Shown one piece after another: positions 53,026-62,005 of a stretch of DNA of 64,000 bases. A model generated the notes under the pieces. That model saw only the letters and a list, made by a program, of their open reading frames with translations, did no database searches and was not told the origin of the DNA. Each line of letters begins with the position of its first letter. The stretch's first letter is position 1. A program made the position numbers and the translations under genes. This DNA comes from Treponema pedis (GTDB lineage: Bacteria > Spirochaetota > Spirochaetia > Treponematales > Treponemataceae), in assembly GCF_017161325.1 (NCBI RefSeq), contig NZ_CP045670.1, positions 620,001-684,000 of the forward strand. The letters run 5' to 3'.

Positions 53026-56000
53026 ATGAAAGATATAATAGAAAATTTACTAAACGGTTTAAATTCAAATCAAATAAATGCGGTTATGGTAGAAAACAAT
53101 GCCGTAATTGCAGCGGGAGCCGGTTCAGGAAAAACAAAAGTTCTTGCTTCAAGATATGTATATTTTATAGTAGAAAAAAACATCAATGTGGAAAATATTA
53201 TCGCTTTAACCTTTACCGATAAAGCTTCTGCAGAAATGCACAAACGTATTTACAATACACTAAAAAAAATAAATCATCAGAATGCCGTAAAAGCGATAGA
53301 AAAATTTCATCTTGCACGTATTTCAACCTTAGATTCATTTTGCAATTCCATTGCACGGCTTGCCTGTAAAAATTTCGGCATTTCTCCCAACTTCAAAATC
53401 GATAATGAAGAATCTAAAAATTTAGCATATAGAATCTCTCTCGATTTTTTCTTAGCACACCGCTCCGATGAAGCAATCCGGTTTTTCTTAGGCGAAAATA
53501 AAATAGATGATTTTGTAAAAAATTTATTTACAAAAATTTTAACCGAATATGTTTTTATCTCACAACCTTTAGACTTAAAAAAACATTTTAAATCTCAAAC
53601 GGAAGAATACGTAAAAGCGGAAAAAAAAGCCGTAAGCGGTTATTATGAAATTTTAAACTTAATAGAAGAATCTGATAATAGCGACAACTTTATAAAAGAC
53701 AGCAAAGAACTTTTAAAAGAAAATAATTACAACATCGAATCGGTTAACGATAAAAACTTTTTTGAAGTTTTAACCGTAATTAAAGAAATTTCGAGCAGCC
53801 GAAAAGGCAAAAAAGGCGGAAATGCAAAAGAAATAAAAGATACGTTAAAAGAAATTTATCAAACATTTTTTAAATATTTATAACTTTGAATATTCAAAAA
53901 AATACTTGGAAAAACTTTTTATCTTGTTGGAACAACTTCAAACCGAATATATTATACAAAAAAAACAAAACGGAATTTTAACCTTTTCCGATGTTTCACG
54001 GCTTGCCGTTGACGCTCTTATTGCCGATACGGAGCTTAGAAATTTTTATAAAAAAGACGCTCAAATAATAATGATAGACGAATTTCAGGATAACAACGGT
54101 TTACAGCGGGATTTATTGTTTTTAATTGCGGAAAAAACGGAAAGGACGGAAAAGTCGATTCCAAAGCCAGAAGAACTTTATCCGAACAAACTTTTTTTTG
54201 TAGGAGATGAAAAACAATCCATTTACGCTTTCCGCGGAGCCGATGTTTCCGTATTTAGAAAACTGGCGGAAGATATAGGTTCAAAGGAACAAATAGATTC
54301 TACAAGGCTTTTAATAAATTACAGAACCGAGCCTAAACTTATAGATTTGTTTAATATAATTTTTAATAAGATTTTTTATTCCGCCGAAAATAAATATTTA
54401 AAAAAAGACCCGAACGGCGAGGCGAAAACACCTCCTTATGAAGCGGAATATTTCCCCACACAATCCGGAGAAGCGGTAGCCGGTATTAATCCCAAAATAG
54501 AGCTTCTGTTTTTCGATAAAACCCGTTTAAAGAATATGGAAGATAAAGACATCTTCCTTTCCGCCGTTGAAACCGAAGCGTATTATATTGCAAAGCGTAT
54601 TTTGGAAATATATAATTCCAAAATGTTGGTTAAAAAAGGCAGAAATGCCGCCCCATGTTCATGGAATGATTTCGCTATTTTAATGAGAGCGTCTTCACAC
54701 CAAGGCGTATATGAACGTATTTTTAGAAACTTCGGAATACCGTACAAAAGCATTCAGCAAAAAGGATTATTTAATGAAGCTCCTATAAATGATATCTATG
54801 CACTGTTAAAACTTATGGTTTATCCTGCCGATATTAAAACCTATGCTCAAGTTTTACGCTCTCCTTTTGTAAATGTTGATGACGATGCCTTTGCAGATTT
54901 ACTTTTAAATTTTAAAACCGCATTTGATTCCGGTCTTATACAAAACTTAACGGAAGGAAATAAAGCCGCTTACAACAACGGCTGTAATTTATTTGAAAGA
55001 TTAAAACAAAAAGCTCTTCTTATGAATTGCGCAGAATTGGTTACATATATTTGGTACAATGAAGGATATAGATATTTTCTTTTAAGTAAAAAAGAAAATG
55101 TTCATTATTTGGAGTTATATGATTATCTTTTTGAACTTGCACATCAAGCCGATTTAAAAGGATTAACTCTATCTCAATTTGTAGATTTACTTTCAAAATA
55201 TATTGAAAACAATCAAAAACTCGATGATATGGAAATTCCTCTTGAAAAAAATCAAAGTGAGGTTTCATTTTTAACCGTGCACAAAAGTAAGGGATTGGAA
55301 TTCCCTATTGTAATTATTCCGGATTGCGGAAATAAGGGGAAAAGCACAATCAAAGACGGTCTTGTGTTCTATAATGAAATTTTCGGCATTGTAATTTATC
55401 CTCCTCAAATACACAACTTACCGTTTCAGAAAAATATGATTTTTGAATCTCTTAGAGAAGAAGAAAACAATAAACTGATTGCGGAAACAAAAAGACTTTT
55501 ATATGTTGCAATGACACGCGCCGAAAGTTATTTAATTATGAGCTCTGCGGATACGACAAGTGAAGATAATGAAGAAGAAAACAAAACATCGGAACCCGTT
55601 ACCGATAAACCCAGGACCTTAGCTGAAATAAAAAACATAATTAAGCAGACTGAAAACCCTACACGAAAAAGTTTTTTTCAACTGCTTTTACCTGCCTTGC
55701 CTGATGAGCACAGCGATATTATTTTTAAAGAAATATTACCTCAAGAAAGAAGTATATTAAATAAAGATATAAAAACACCTCAGAGCGGAAAAATCAACTT
55801 CGCGGAACTTTATAAAAATTCTAAAGTTAAGGAATTTAAACTTGCAAAAAATAAAATTATTGCCGCAACAAAACTTGCAAAAACGGAATTTAAACCTTCT
55901 GAAGACAAAGCATATTCTTTTACCGTAAAAAATACCGAGTTATCCGACATACAAAATTCCGAGACTTCCGAGTTTACGGCAGCTCAGCTCGGAACAATTG

Positions 56001-56392
56001 CACACACGGCAATTGAAGCACGGCTTTTAAATAAAGAATTCATTTATCCTGAAAATACCGAAAAGAAAATAAAAAAATGGATAGAAAATTTTTTCACTTC
56101 CGAAATTTATCAACTTGCATTGAATGCCGAAAAAATAAAATCGGAATACGCCTTTTTAACGGAATATGACGGACAAATCGTAAGCGGGCAAATCGACTTA
56201 ATTTTTAAAACAGCCGATATTGTTTATATCATCGATTATAAAACCGATGAAATTGAAAATCCTGACCGGCATAAAGGTCAGCTTTCAATTTACAAAAAAG
56301 CTGCAAAAGATTTGGTTTACGAATATGGAGACCTTTCTACGGTAAAAGCATATATTTTCTATTTAAAAACAGGTCATTATTTTGAAATATAA
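53026..56392 (+). pseudogene. addA: AddA-type UvrD helicase/nuclease, frameshifted at T6
   Basis: The start is ATG 53026 with AAGGAA upstream. The first frame has GAGSGKTKVLASRYV (Walker A) and TFTDKASAEM and then stops at 53883. The second frame carries ILTFSDVSRLAVDAL, IMIDEFQDNN (Walker B), KQSIYAFRGADVSVF, SFLTVHKSKGLEFPIVII, LLYVAMTRAE and a C-terminal nuclease (SGQIDLIFKT, IIDYKTDE). Removing one T of the T6 run at 53866-53871 joins them as QTFLNIYNFEYSKKYLEKLF, giving about 1120 residues. AddA is normally important for recombination repair, so a real knock-out would matter; a sequence error is equally possible. Confidence 0.82.
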
Positions 56393-56448
56393 TACGAGCG
56401 TAAAGAAAATAATTTTTAAGTTAATTTTAAAATTTACCGATAATAGTT

Positions 56449-57321
56449 ATGATGGCGTCTGTTTACCGGCAATACGAAAACTCAAATTTCTCTGTTTTGG
56501 CAAACTCTCTTTTACGAGGAGAATTCCTATACGGTATTAAATTATTTGCCGTTCAGCAAAGTTTTATGAGCGAGCAGGGAGCCGTCTTACGAATGAGGGT
56601 CTCTCTTGCATGTATTGAAGCCGGAGCGGTTGTAATAGATGCGTATGTTCAAGTAGACGGAAATATATCTTATCTTTTCGTTTTATGCTCATCATTTTTA
56701 TCGCCCGATATTTTTTCAAAAACCGTAACGGCAATACTGCCGCAAGCTGAAATCGACTGCTTTTATAAAAATCAGGCTGAAACATACTTAATGACATCTT
56801 CGGAACAGCATCTGACTCAAAAGCCGATACCTTTTTTTGCGGAAAGCAATATCAACTCGGACGCAAACAACCTGTTAATTTCGCTTTTAATCGAATATAA
56901 GGCAATCTTACTGGATAATAAAAAAACGGGACTTTTAGCGGCCTGTTTGCAAAATAAAAACCGAAGCCTTTTAGCGGAAGCTATAGAAATACGCAAATAC
57001 TCTTCTGCCGATTTAAATTTGAATATTATGCTTTTTCAAAAAGACGGTCTTATACTGGCATTACCCGTTTTTCAAATAAAGAAAATAGATAAAGATGTTT
57101 TTCAAAAAAAATATATTCAAATCTTACCCGAATACGGCGGAGAAAAAATATATGTTGAAGATATTTTTCTTTTAAAAAAGATAGATTTATCTAAAGCTTC
57201 ATTTTTAAAAAAAATAGACAAAGGAATTTACGAAATAGAAATACAAAGTATTCCAGGAAAATTTAAATTTAATTTTGTAGTTCCCATGTTAATGAAACGT
57301 ACAAAACATTCCGAACTGTAA
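56449..57321 (+). CDS. hypothetical protein next to addA
   Basis: A 290-residue protein with no signal peptide or membrane helix. The N-terminal part is alternating hydrophobic strand and loop (about 1-110), the middle is Gln/Asn-rich and the C-terminal half is Lys-rich and beta-leaning. No family or catalytic motif was recognised. It lies 56 nt after addA and 57 nt before the ZnuC-like gene. There is no clear ribosome site before the tandem ATGs at 56449 and 56452; a GATAAT sits 4 nt upstream. Repair, metal or other role cannot be told. Confidence 0.7.
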   Translation: MMASVYRQYENSNFSVLANSLLRGEFLYGIKLFAVQQSFMSEQGAVLRMRVSLACIEAGAVVIDAYVQVDGNISYLFVLCSSFLSPDIFSKTVTAILPQAEIDCFYKNQAETYLMTSSEQHLTQKPIPFFAESNINSDANNLLISLLIEYKAILLDNKKTGLLAACLQNKNRSLLAEAIEIRKYSSADLNLNIMLFQKDGLILALPVFQIKKIDKDVFQKKYIQILPEYGGEKIYVEDIFLLKKIDLSKASFLKKIDKGIYEIEIQSIPGKFKFNFVVPMLMKRTKHSEL

Positions 57322-57342
57322 ATAATAAATAACTTTGAACTC

Positions 57343-57371
57343 TTGTATAATTAATAAAAATACTATACAAT
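57343..57371 (+). promoter_or_regulatory. promoter ending 7 nt before the znuC-like start
   Basis: TTGTAT (57343-57348), 17-bp spacer, TACAAT (57366-57371), then 7 nt to ATG 57379. The -35 is weak, the -10 is 5 of 6. There is no Shine-Dalgarno sequence, so the mRNA may be leaderless. Confidence 0.5.
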
Positions 57372-57378
57372 TCAATTT

Positions 57379-58058
57379 ATGATAAAAATAGAATCTCTCG
57401 GATTTAAATATCCCAATACGGAAAAGCTTGTTTTAAAAAATATCAATTTGGCAGCCGATTCAGGTGAATACATTTCGATTGTCGGAGAAAACGGCTGCGG
57501 TAAAAGCACGCTCATAAAACTTATCTTAAAATTAATCAATCCTTCAAAGGGTACCGTTAAAATAGAAACAAACCGTATAGGTTATTTACCGCAAAAAAAA
57601 GAAAATTTAAATGATTTTCCGATTACAGTATTTGAAGTTTTGGATTCATACAGACGTATTTTAAAAATAAAAGATAAGACCTGCATACACGAACTTCTTA
57701 AAACCGTAAACTTGATTGAATACAAAAACGCCAGAGCTGGAGAACTTTCAGGCGGACAACTTCAAAAACTTTATATTGCACGGGCTATGATAGGAAATCC
57801 CGAGCTTTTAATTTTAGATGAACCGTCAACGGGAATCGATGTAAACGGACAAAAAGAAATTTATTCTTTTGTAAAAAAATTAAATACCGAATACGGTTTA
57901 ACCGTTCTTTCGGTTGATCATAATTTAGATGCGGCTATTTTAATTCCACTAAAATATTCCATATAAAAAACGGTGAAGGTCATTTATGCAACCCGAAACA
58001 ATATACGTCGGAATTCTTTAATCCCAATTTTATAAATTTCAAACCTATGGAGAGTTAA
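57379..58058 (+). pseudogene. metal ABC transporter ATPase (ZnuC/TroB type), frameshifted near 3' end
   Basis: An ABC ATPase with Walker A GENGCGKST, Q-loop GYLPQKKENLN, signature LSGGQLQKLYIARAM, Walker B LLILDEPSTGID and H-loop SVDHNLDA. The open frame stops at 57966 (195 residues). Adding one T to the T4 run at 57938-57941 extends it as AAIFNSTKIFHIKNGEGHLC to a stop at 58058, one base before the permease start, giving about 226 residues, the normal length. All ATP-binding parts are before the break, so the short form might still work. No binding-protein (ZnuA/TroA) gene is adjacent. Confidence 0.8.
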
Positions 58059-58059
58059 A

Positions 58060-58851
58060 ATGTTTCAATATACCTTTATGCAAAATGCTTTTATCGTTTC
58101 ATTTTTTATTTCAATACTTTGCCCTATTATAGGATTGTTTTTAGTTTTACGTAAACAATCTTTGATAGGAGATACACTTTCTCACAGCTCTCTTGCAGGA
58201 GTTACGCTTGCCCTTATTTCGGGGCTTAATCCGATATTGGGAGCTTTTATTTTTACTTCACTGGCAGGAGCTTTAATTGAAGTTTTACGCAATTGGTTTA
58301 AGGAATACGGTGATTTAATTTTATCTATAGTGCTGTCGTTAAGTGTAGGTATTGCAATTACACTGATAAGTGCAGGTGTTGTAAAAGCCAATGCGGAAAC
58401 ATATTTATTCGGAAGTATTTTGACGGTTTCTTCCGCAGATGTAATAACGGTCATTGTTTTAAGTTTTTTATCGCTTATATGCCTGTTTTTTATGTACCAT
58501 AAAATGCTTTATATTGCGTTAGATGAAGATATTGCAAAAATTGCAAACATACGTGTAAAAACAATAAACTACATTTTTTCCGTTCTCGTAGCGGCAACTA
58601 TTTCGGTTTCAATCAAAATAGTCGGAATGCTGGTACTGACTTCTATGATAGCCTTACCCGCCGCCGCCGCCCTTCAACTGAAAACGGGATTTAAAAAAAC
58701 ATTGATAGCGTCGATTTTATTCAGCATATCGGATATAATGCTGGGACTTATCCTATCGTATCATTTAAATGTCGCTCCGGGCGGCTTTACCGCTCTTGTT
58801 TCCGTAGCAGTTTTAGTTGTTACTATAGGTATAAAGAGAATTTTACGGTAA
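58060..58851 (+). CDS. metal ABC transporter permease (ZnuB/TroC type)
   Basis: A 263-residue inner-membrane permease of the ABC-3 family with about eight helices. The family pattern is clear: FISILCPIIGLFLVLRKQSLIGDTLSHSSLAGVTLA, then helices ending MLVLTSMIALPAAAALQL and LGLILSYHLNVAPGGFTAL. Members import zinc, manganese or iron with a ZnuC-like ATPase. It starts next to the restored stop of the preceding ATPase gene. Metal is not determinable from sequence. Confidence 0.93.
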   Translation: MFQYTFMQNAFIVSFFISILCPIIGLFLVLRKQSLIGDTLSHSSLAGVTLALISGLNPILGAFIFTSLAGALIEVLRNWFKEYGDLILSIVLSLSVGIAITLISAGVVKANAETYLFGSILTVSSADVITVIVLSFLSLICLFFMYHKMLYIALDEDIAKIANIRVKTINYIFSVLVAATISVSIKIVGMLVLTSMIALPAAAALQLKTGFKKTLIASILFSISDIMLGLILSYHLNVAPGGFTALVSVAVLVVTIGIKRILR

Positions 58852-58876
58852 AATGTATTGTTTAAAAAAACTTTGT

Positions 58877-59743
58877 TTACTGTTTGCGGTAAGGCGAGCG
58901 TACAGGCCGTTTGGCATCGCGTATTGACCAATCTTCTTCAGCTTTCGGGTTGATAACGGGCATAAACCGTTTGGCTTTTACGGTTTTCATCGTTCTGCCT
59001 ACCGTAATTGCATCATACCACCAATCATAAAAATGCATATTGGTTTTTACCTTAAAAAATTCAAAATCGGCTTCTTCGGAGACAAAGCCTATCGGGTCAT
59101 ATTCATAAAATTTAAGACCTGAATCCTTTGTGTTGGGAGCAAGCTCGTAAGGCATCCATTTTTGCGGAATATAATTGTTACCTATCATTTTTTCGTAATC
59201 GGTAGGCATACTGTATGCATAAATAAGTTTTGTATGAGTATCTATAGCGCCCAAATCATTGTTAAGAGCTCTTCTAAAAAGAGACATACTTTTTGCCGCC
59301 GTTGCGGTAAATTTAAAAAATACAAAACGCTTTAAAAACTCAGCTTCAGCAGGGTCATTGTAAATAGGCAAGTTATAAGGGTGAACCGAATCCGTTTTAT
59401 AATAAGTTACATCATCTATCCTATTCGTAATATTAAAGATAATAGTTGTGCCCGGAATAAACTCTTCAAAATATTTAAATGTTTTATCTTTTTGCCCCCA
59501 GTCCTCCGGCGGCGTGCACGGCTCCCAATAAAACTTATCCGATTGAAAAAGGATTTCTATTGCCGGAGCATTACCTTTAAAAGGAGAAGTAATTTTTGAC
59601 ATGTGGATAAACATCTCTCCGAGTTTCGCCGCAGGGTAAATACTGTCGGGATTATCGGCACTAAGCATAGGCGTTTCCTGTGCAAAGCCGGCCGATGTAA
59701 AAAGTAAAACGCAGCTTAAAAAACAAACAACTGTTAATTTCAT
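58877..59743 (-). CDS. secreted hypothetical protein
   Basis: About 288 residues from ATG 59743, which follows TGGAGG; the frame stays open upstream without support. A signal peptide ends near residue 22 (TSAGFAQ). The mature protein is rich in aromatic residues (DKFYWEPCTPPEDWG, FYDWWYDAITVGR) and has a mixed fold with no recognised family. It is probably periplasmic or surface exposed. It converges on the znuB-like gene. No neighbour on the same strand gives a clear functional clue. Confidence 0.75.
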   Translation of the reverse strand: MKLTVVCFLSCVLLFTSAGFAQETPMLSADNPDSIYPAAKLGEMFIHMSKITSPFKGNAPAIEILFQSDKFYWEPCTPPEDWGQKDKTFKYFEEFIPGTTIIFNITNRIDDVTYYKTDSVHPYNLPIYNDPAEAEFLKRFVFFKFTATAAKSMSLFRRALNNDLGAIDTHTKLIYAYSMPTDYEKMIGNNYIPQKWMPYELAPNTKDSGLKFYEYDPIGFVSEEADFEFFKVKTNMHFYDWWYDAITVGRTMKTVKAKRFMPVINPKAEEDWSIRDAKRPVRSPYRKQ

Positions 59744-59773
59744 TAAAAACCTCCATACAAATTCACTTACCAC

Positions 59774-60097
59774 AGTAATCTTTAAATTACGGAGGATTTA
59801 TGAATTTCTGCGGTTTTATTCGTAAGTGTAAAACCGCAAGCAAGAGCCGCTTTTTATGACAACAGCTCGTGCTTAAAATCAAACTCATAAGCCAAAATTA
59901 AGCAGGACCGTTTAACCTGCCCAACTTCAACTTATGATAAAATCAAATCAATTATTAACTATTAAATTATTGCCAGCCTATCATATATGAAACTTCAACT
60001 TCTCCTTCTATCGAAGGCATAGATATGCATTACACATATATTAACCGAAAATATAAACCACAATAAAATTTTCCGTTTCATAATTCGTATTCTCCTA
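59774..60097. other. intergenic region holding only the gene remnant
   Basis: Apart from the remnant at 59967-60081 nothing was recognised here. Several short stop-ridden stretches suggest decayed coding DNA. No promoter or RNA gene could be named with confidence. Confidence 0.5.
59967..60081 (-). pseudogene. collapsed remnant: export signal joined out of frame to a foreign C-terminal tail
   Basis: ATG 60081 has AGGAG upstream and encodes a 28-residue product (stop at 59995) that is a complete signal peptide: MKRKILLWFIFSVNICVMH then IYAFD, closely like the MHISAFD signal of the beta-barrel gene at 60909. In another frame the same region ends with SMPSIEGEVEVSYMIGWQ and a stop at 59967, like the GEAEFTYTISWK end of the lipoprotein at 60098. 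It looks like a duplicated gene pair that lost its middle. Confidence 0.6.
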
Positions 60098-60892
60098 TTA
60101 TTTCCAACTTATAGTGTATGTAAATTCGGCCTCTCCTTTTGTCCAATCGGAAAGACCGTTTATTTTATATATAACCGTAAAATCCCGCTCCTGACCGAAT
60201 TTCAGCTTAAAATTTGCAGGAAGTACTATTTCAACCTTATCGGAACCCAAGCCGCTATCGGCTGTCGAGTCAATCACCCAGTATCCGTTATCCGAATCCG
60301 CAATGTATTTAAATTTTACAGTATCGCGTTCACTATCGGCGGATATTTCTTCTTTATGGTAGGTATTAAACACGCCGCCCCAATCATGTTTTACAAATCG
60401 GGTAAATATTTCGAATGATTCGGGAGTTTCATTATTACCGAACGGAACCGCTATACTATTATCAGGTTCCGCACAATCCTGTTTTTTACCCTTGTAAAAT
60501 TTAATATACGACGGGTCTTTGCCGAAAGCCCAAAGAGTTTTACCTAAAGTATTTTCGGCCTTTAATACCTTTGTCTTAAATTCCGCATCAAAATAAGTAT
60601 ATGGCCGCCCCTTATCGATATCCGCATCTTCATCAAGGCTTATATTCAATGCGGACTTTGCCCGTATTGTTAATGTTTTATTTGTAATTTTTTCAAATTT
60701 TACGGCAACAAATTCGGGTTTTGATACTATCAGCTCCGCGCCTGCAACATTTATTTCAGTAAGATATAAAACTTGCTCGGAAAAACCCGCCGCATTGCGG
60801 TACCAGGCGGTGCCTATTGACGGGCGACAAGCACAAAATAAGCCTAAAACGGTTTGAACAATAAAAAAGATATTGCGCGATGCTTTTTTCAT
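60098..60892 (-). CDS. hypothetical lipoprotein
   Basis: A 264-residue protein with a lipoprotein-type signal (hydrophobic stretch ending VLGLFCAC; Cys20 or Cys22 as lipid site). The rest is beta-rich with no family recognised; two sections repeat an acidic AEFKTKVLKAENTLG/EAEFTYTISW style near the middle and end. It sits 16 nt behind the beta-barrel gene and is followed by the remnant whose tail resembles its C-terminus. The two genes probably form an operon. A surface or periplasmic location is inferred. Confidence 0.72.
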   Translation of the reverse strand: MKKASRNIFFIVQTVLGLFCACRPSIGTAWYRNAAGFSEQVLYLTEINVAGAELIVSKPEFVAVKFEKITNKTLTIRAKSALNISLDEDADIDKGRPYTYFDAEFKTKVLKAENTLGKTLWAFGKDPSYIKFYKGKKQDCAEPDNSIAVPFGNNETPESFEIFTRFVKHDWGGVFNTYHKEEISADSERDTVKFKYIADSDNGYWVIDSTADSGLGSDKVEIVLPANFKLKFGQERDFTVIYKINGLSDWTKGEAEFTYTISWK

Positions 60893-60908
60893 TTATTTTC
60901 CTTAGAAA

Positions 60909-61787
60909 TTAAACGCTGAACAATAAGCCTAAACTTATTCCGAAATCTACGGAATTCATATAAAACGATTTTATAGGGTCTCTTTTAAAATTGACATCAA
61001 CCTTAGGTTCCTGAATCTTTCCGTTTTTTATGGCCGCATCCTCTATTTTTTTAGGCATTGTAACATAGTTGGGACGGAAAACATAATACTGCAAAAAGCC
61101 TCCAACCGTTATTTGCATTGTAGGAATAACGGGTTGATAATATTCCAAAGAAAGCTTCGTTAAAAAGCCCAACGGATTTATTTTTTTAATAACTTCCTGC
61201 GGAACAACAAGTGTTCCTGTTTCAGCTGAAAAATCTATGTCGGCAGCTTTTTTTAACTCTTTAAGTTTTTCTTCATTTAAATTGGAATACATTTCATAAG
61301 TGGGGTCGGGGTCCATAGGCATTTTACCGCCGAGAGTAAACCCGAGGGCAAAGCGGTTTTTAAAAAAGTAGGTTTTTACGCCCGCCCCGAAGTGAAGAAC
61401 AGGAGTCATAAATACACGGCAATATACGTCTATTTGTCCTATACCGTCTCTGTATTGTCCGGAAACTTGCCCCGAAAAATTTTGTCCTATACCTAAATTA
61501 AAGGCAAGACCCAAACCGCTAAACACATCATTAGATTGATAATTAAAGAACCGTTTGGAATCAAAAATATATGTAAGTTCCGCCTCTCCGTTCATAACAA
61601 AACCCAACATTCCCTTTATATAAGCGGCTCCCAAATATTTTTTATCGGCTTCGTTTATATGCGGGTCGGTATAAGAGCCGGTAAAATTAGCCTTAAAACC
61701 CAAGGTAAACCCCTTATCAAAGGCGGAGATATGCATTGTACTCATAGCAAACAAAAATATAAAAACAAATAACTTAAATTTTTTCAT
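60909..61787 (-). CDS. outer-membrane beta-barrel-like protein
   Basis: A 292-residue protein with a signal peptide (ending MHISAFD) and a run of alternating strands of outer-membrane-protein type (GFTLGFKANFTGSYTD, GLAFNLGIGQNFSGQVSG, FALGFTLGGKMPMDP), with a C-terminal strand ending in an aromatic-hydrophobic pattern (FGISLGLLFSV). The lack of a lipobox and the strand periodicity suggest a small porin-like barrel. Its family could not be named. It is cotranscribed with the lipoprotein gene 16 nt downstream. Confidence 0.72.
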   Translation of the reverse strand: MKKFKLFVFIFLFAMSTMHISAFDKGFTLGFKANFTGSYTDPHINEADKKYLGAAYIKGMLGFVMNGEAELTYIFDSKRFFNYQSNDVFSGLGLAFNLGIGQNFSGQVSGQYRDGIGQIDVYCRVFMTPVLHFGAGVKTYFFKNRFALGFTLGGKMPMDPDPTYEMYSNLNEEKLKELKKAADIDFSAETGTLVVPQEVIKKINPLGFLTKLSLEYYQPVIPTMQITVGGFLQYYVFRPNYVTMPKKIEDAAIKNGKIQEPKVDVNFKRDPIKSFYMNSVDFGISLGLLFSV

Positions 61788-62005
61788 AAATTATCTCCCT
61801 GCTTTTGTATTGTGAAGGGTTTTTACCGTTTTGTCAAGTAAGCCCCGAAAAAATTCGGATTAAAGGATAAAAGCTGTAAAACAAAATCGATACTTACCTG
61901 TCAATAGGTTGCATTATTTTTAGAATAGGTTTAATATATGACAGCTTTAAAAACTTATAATTTTTAAAAACACCGTATAACAATTATTAAGGAGACTTAT
62001 AAAAA

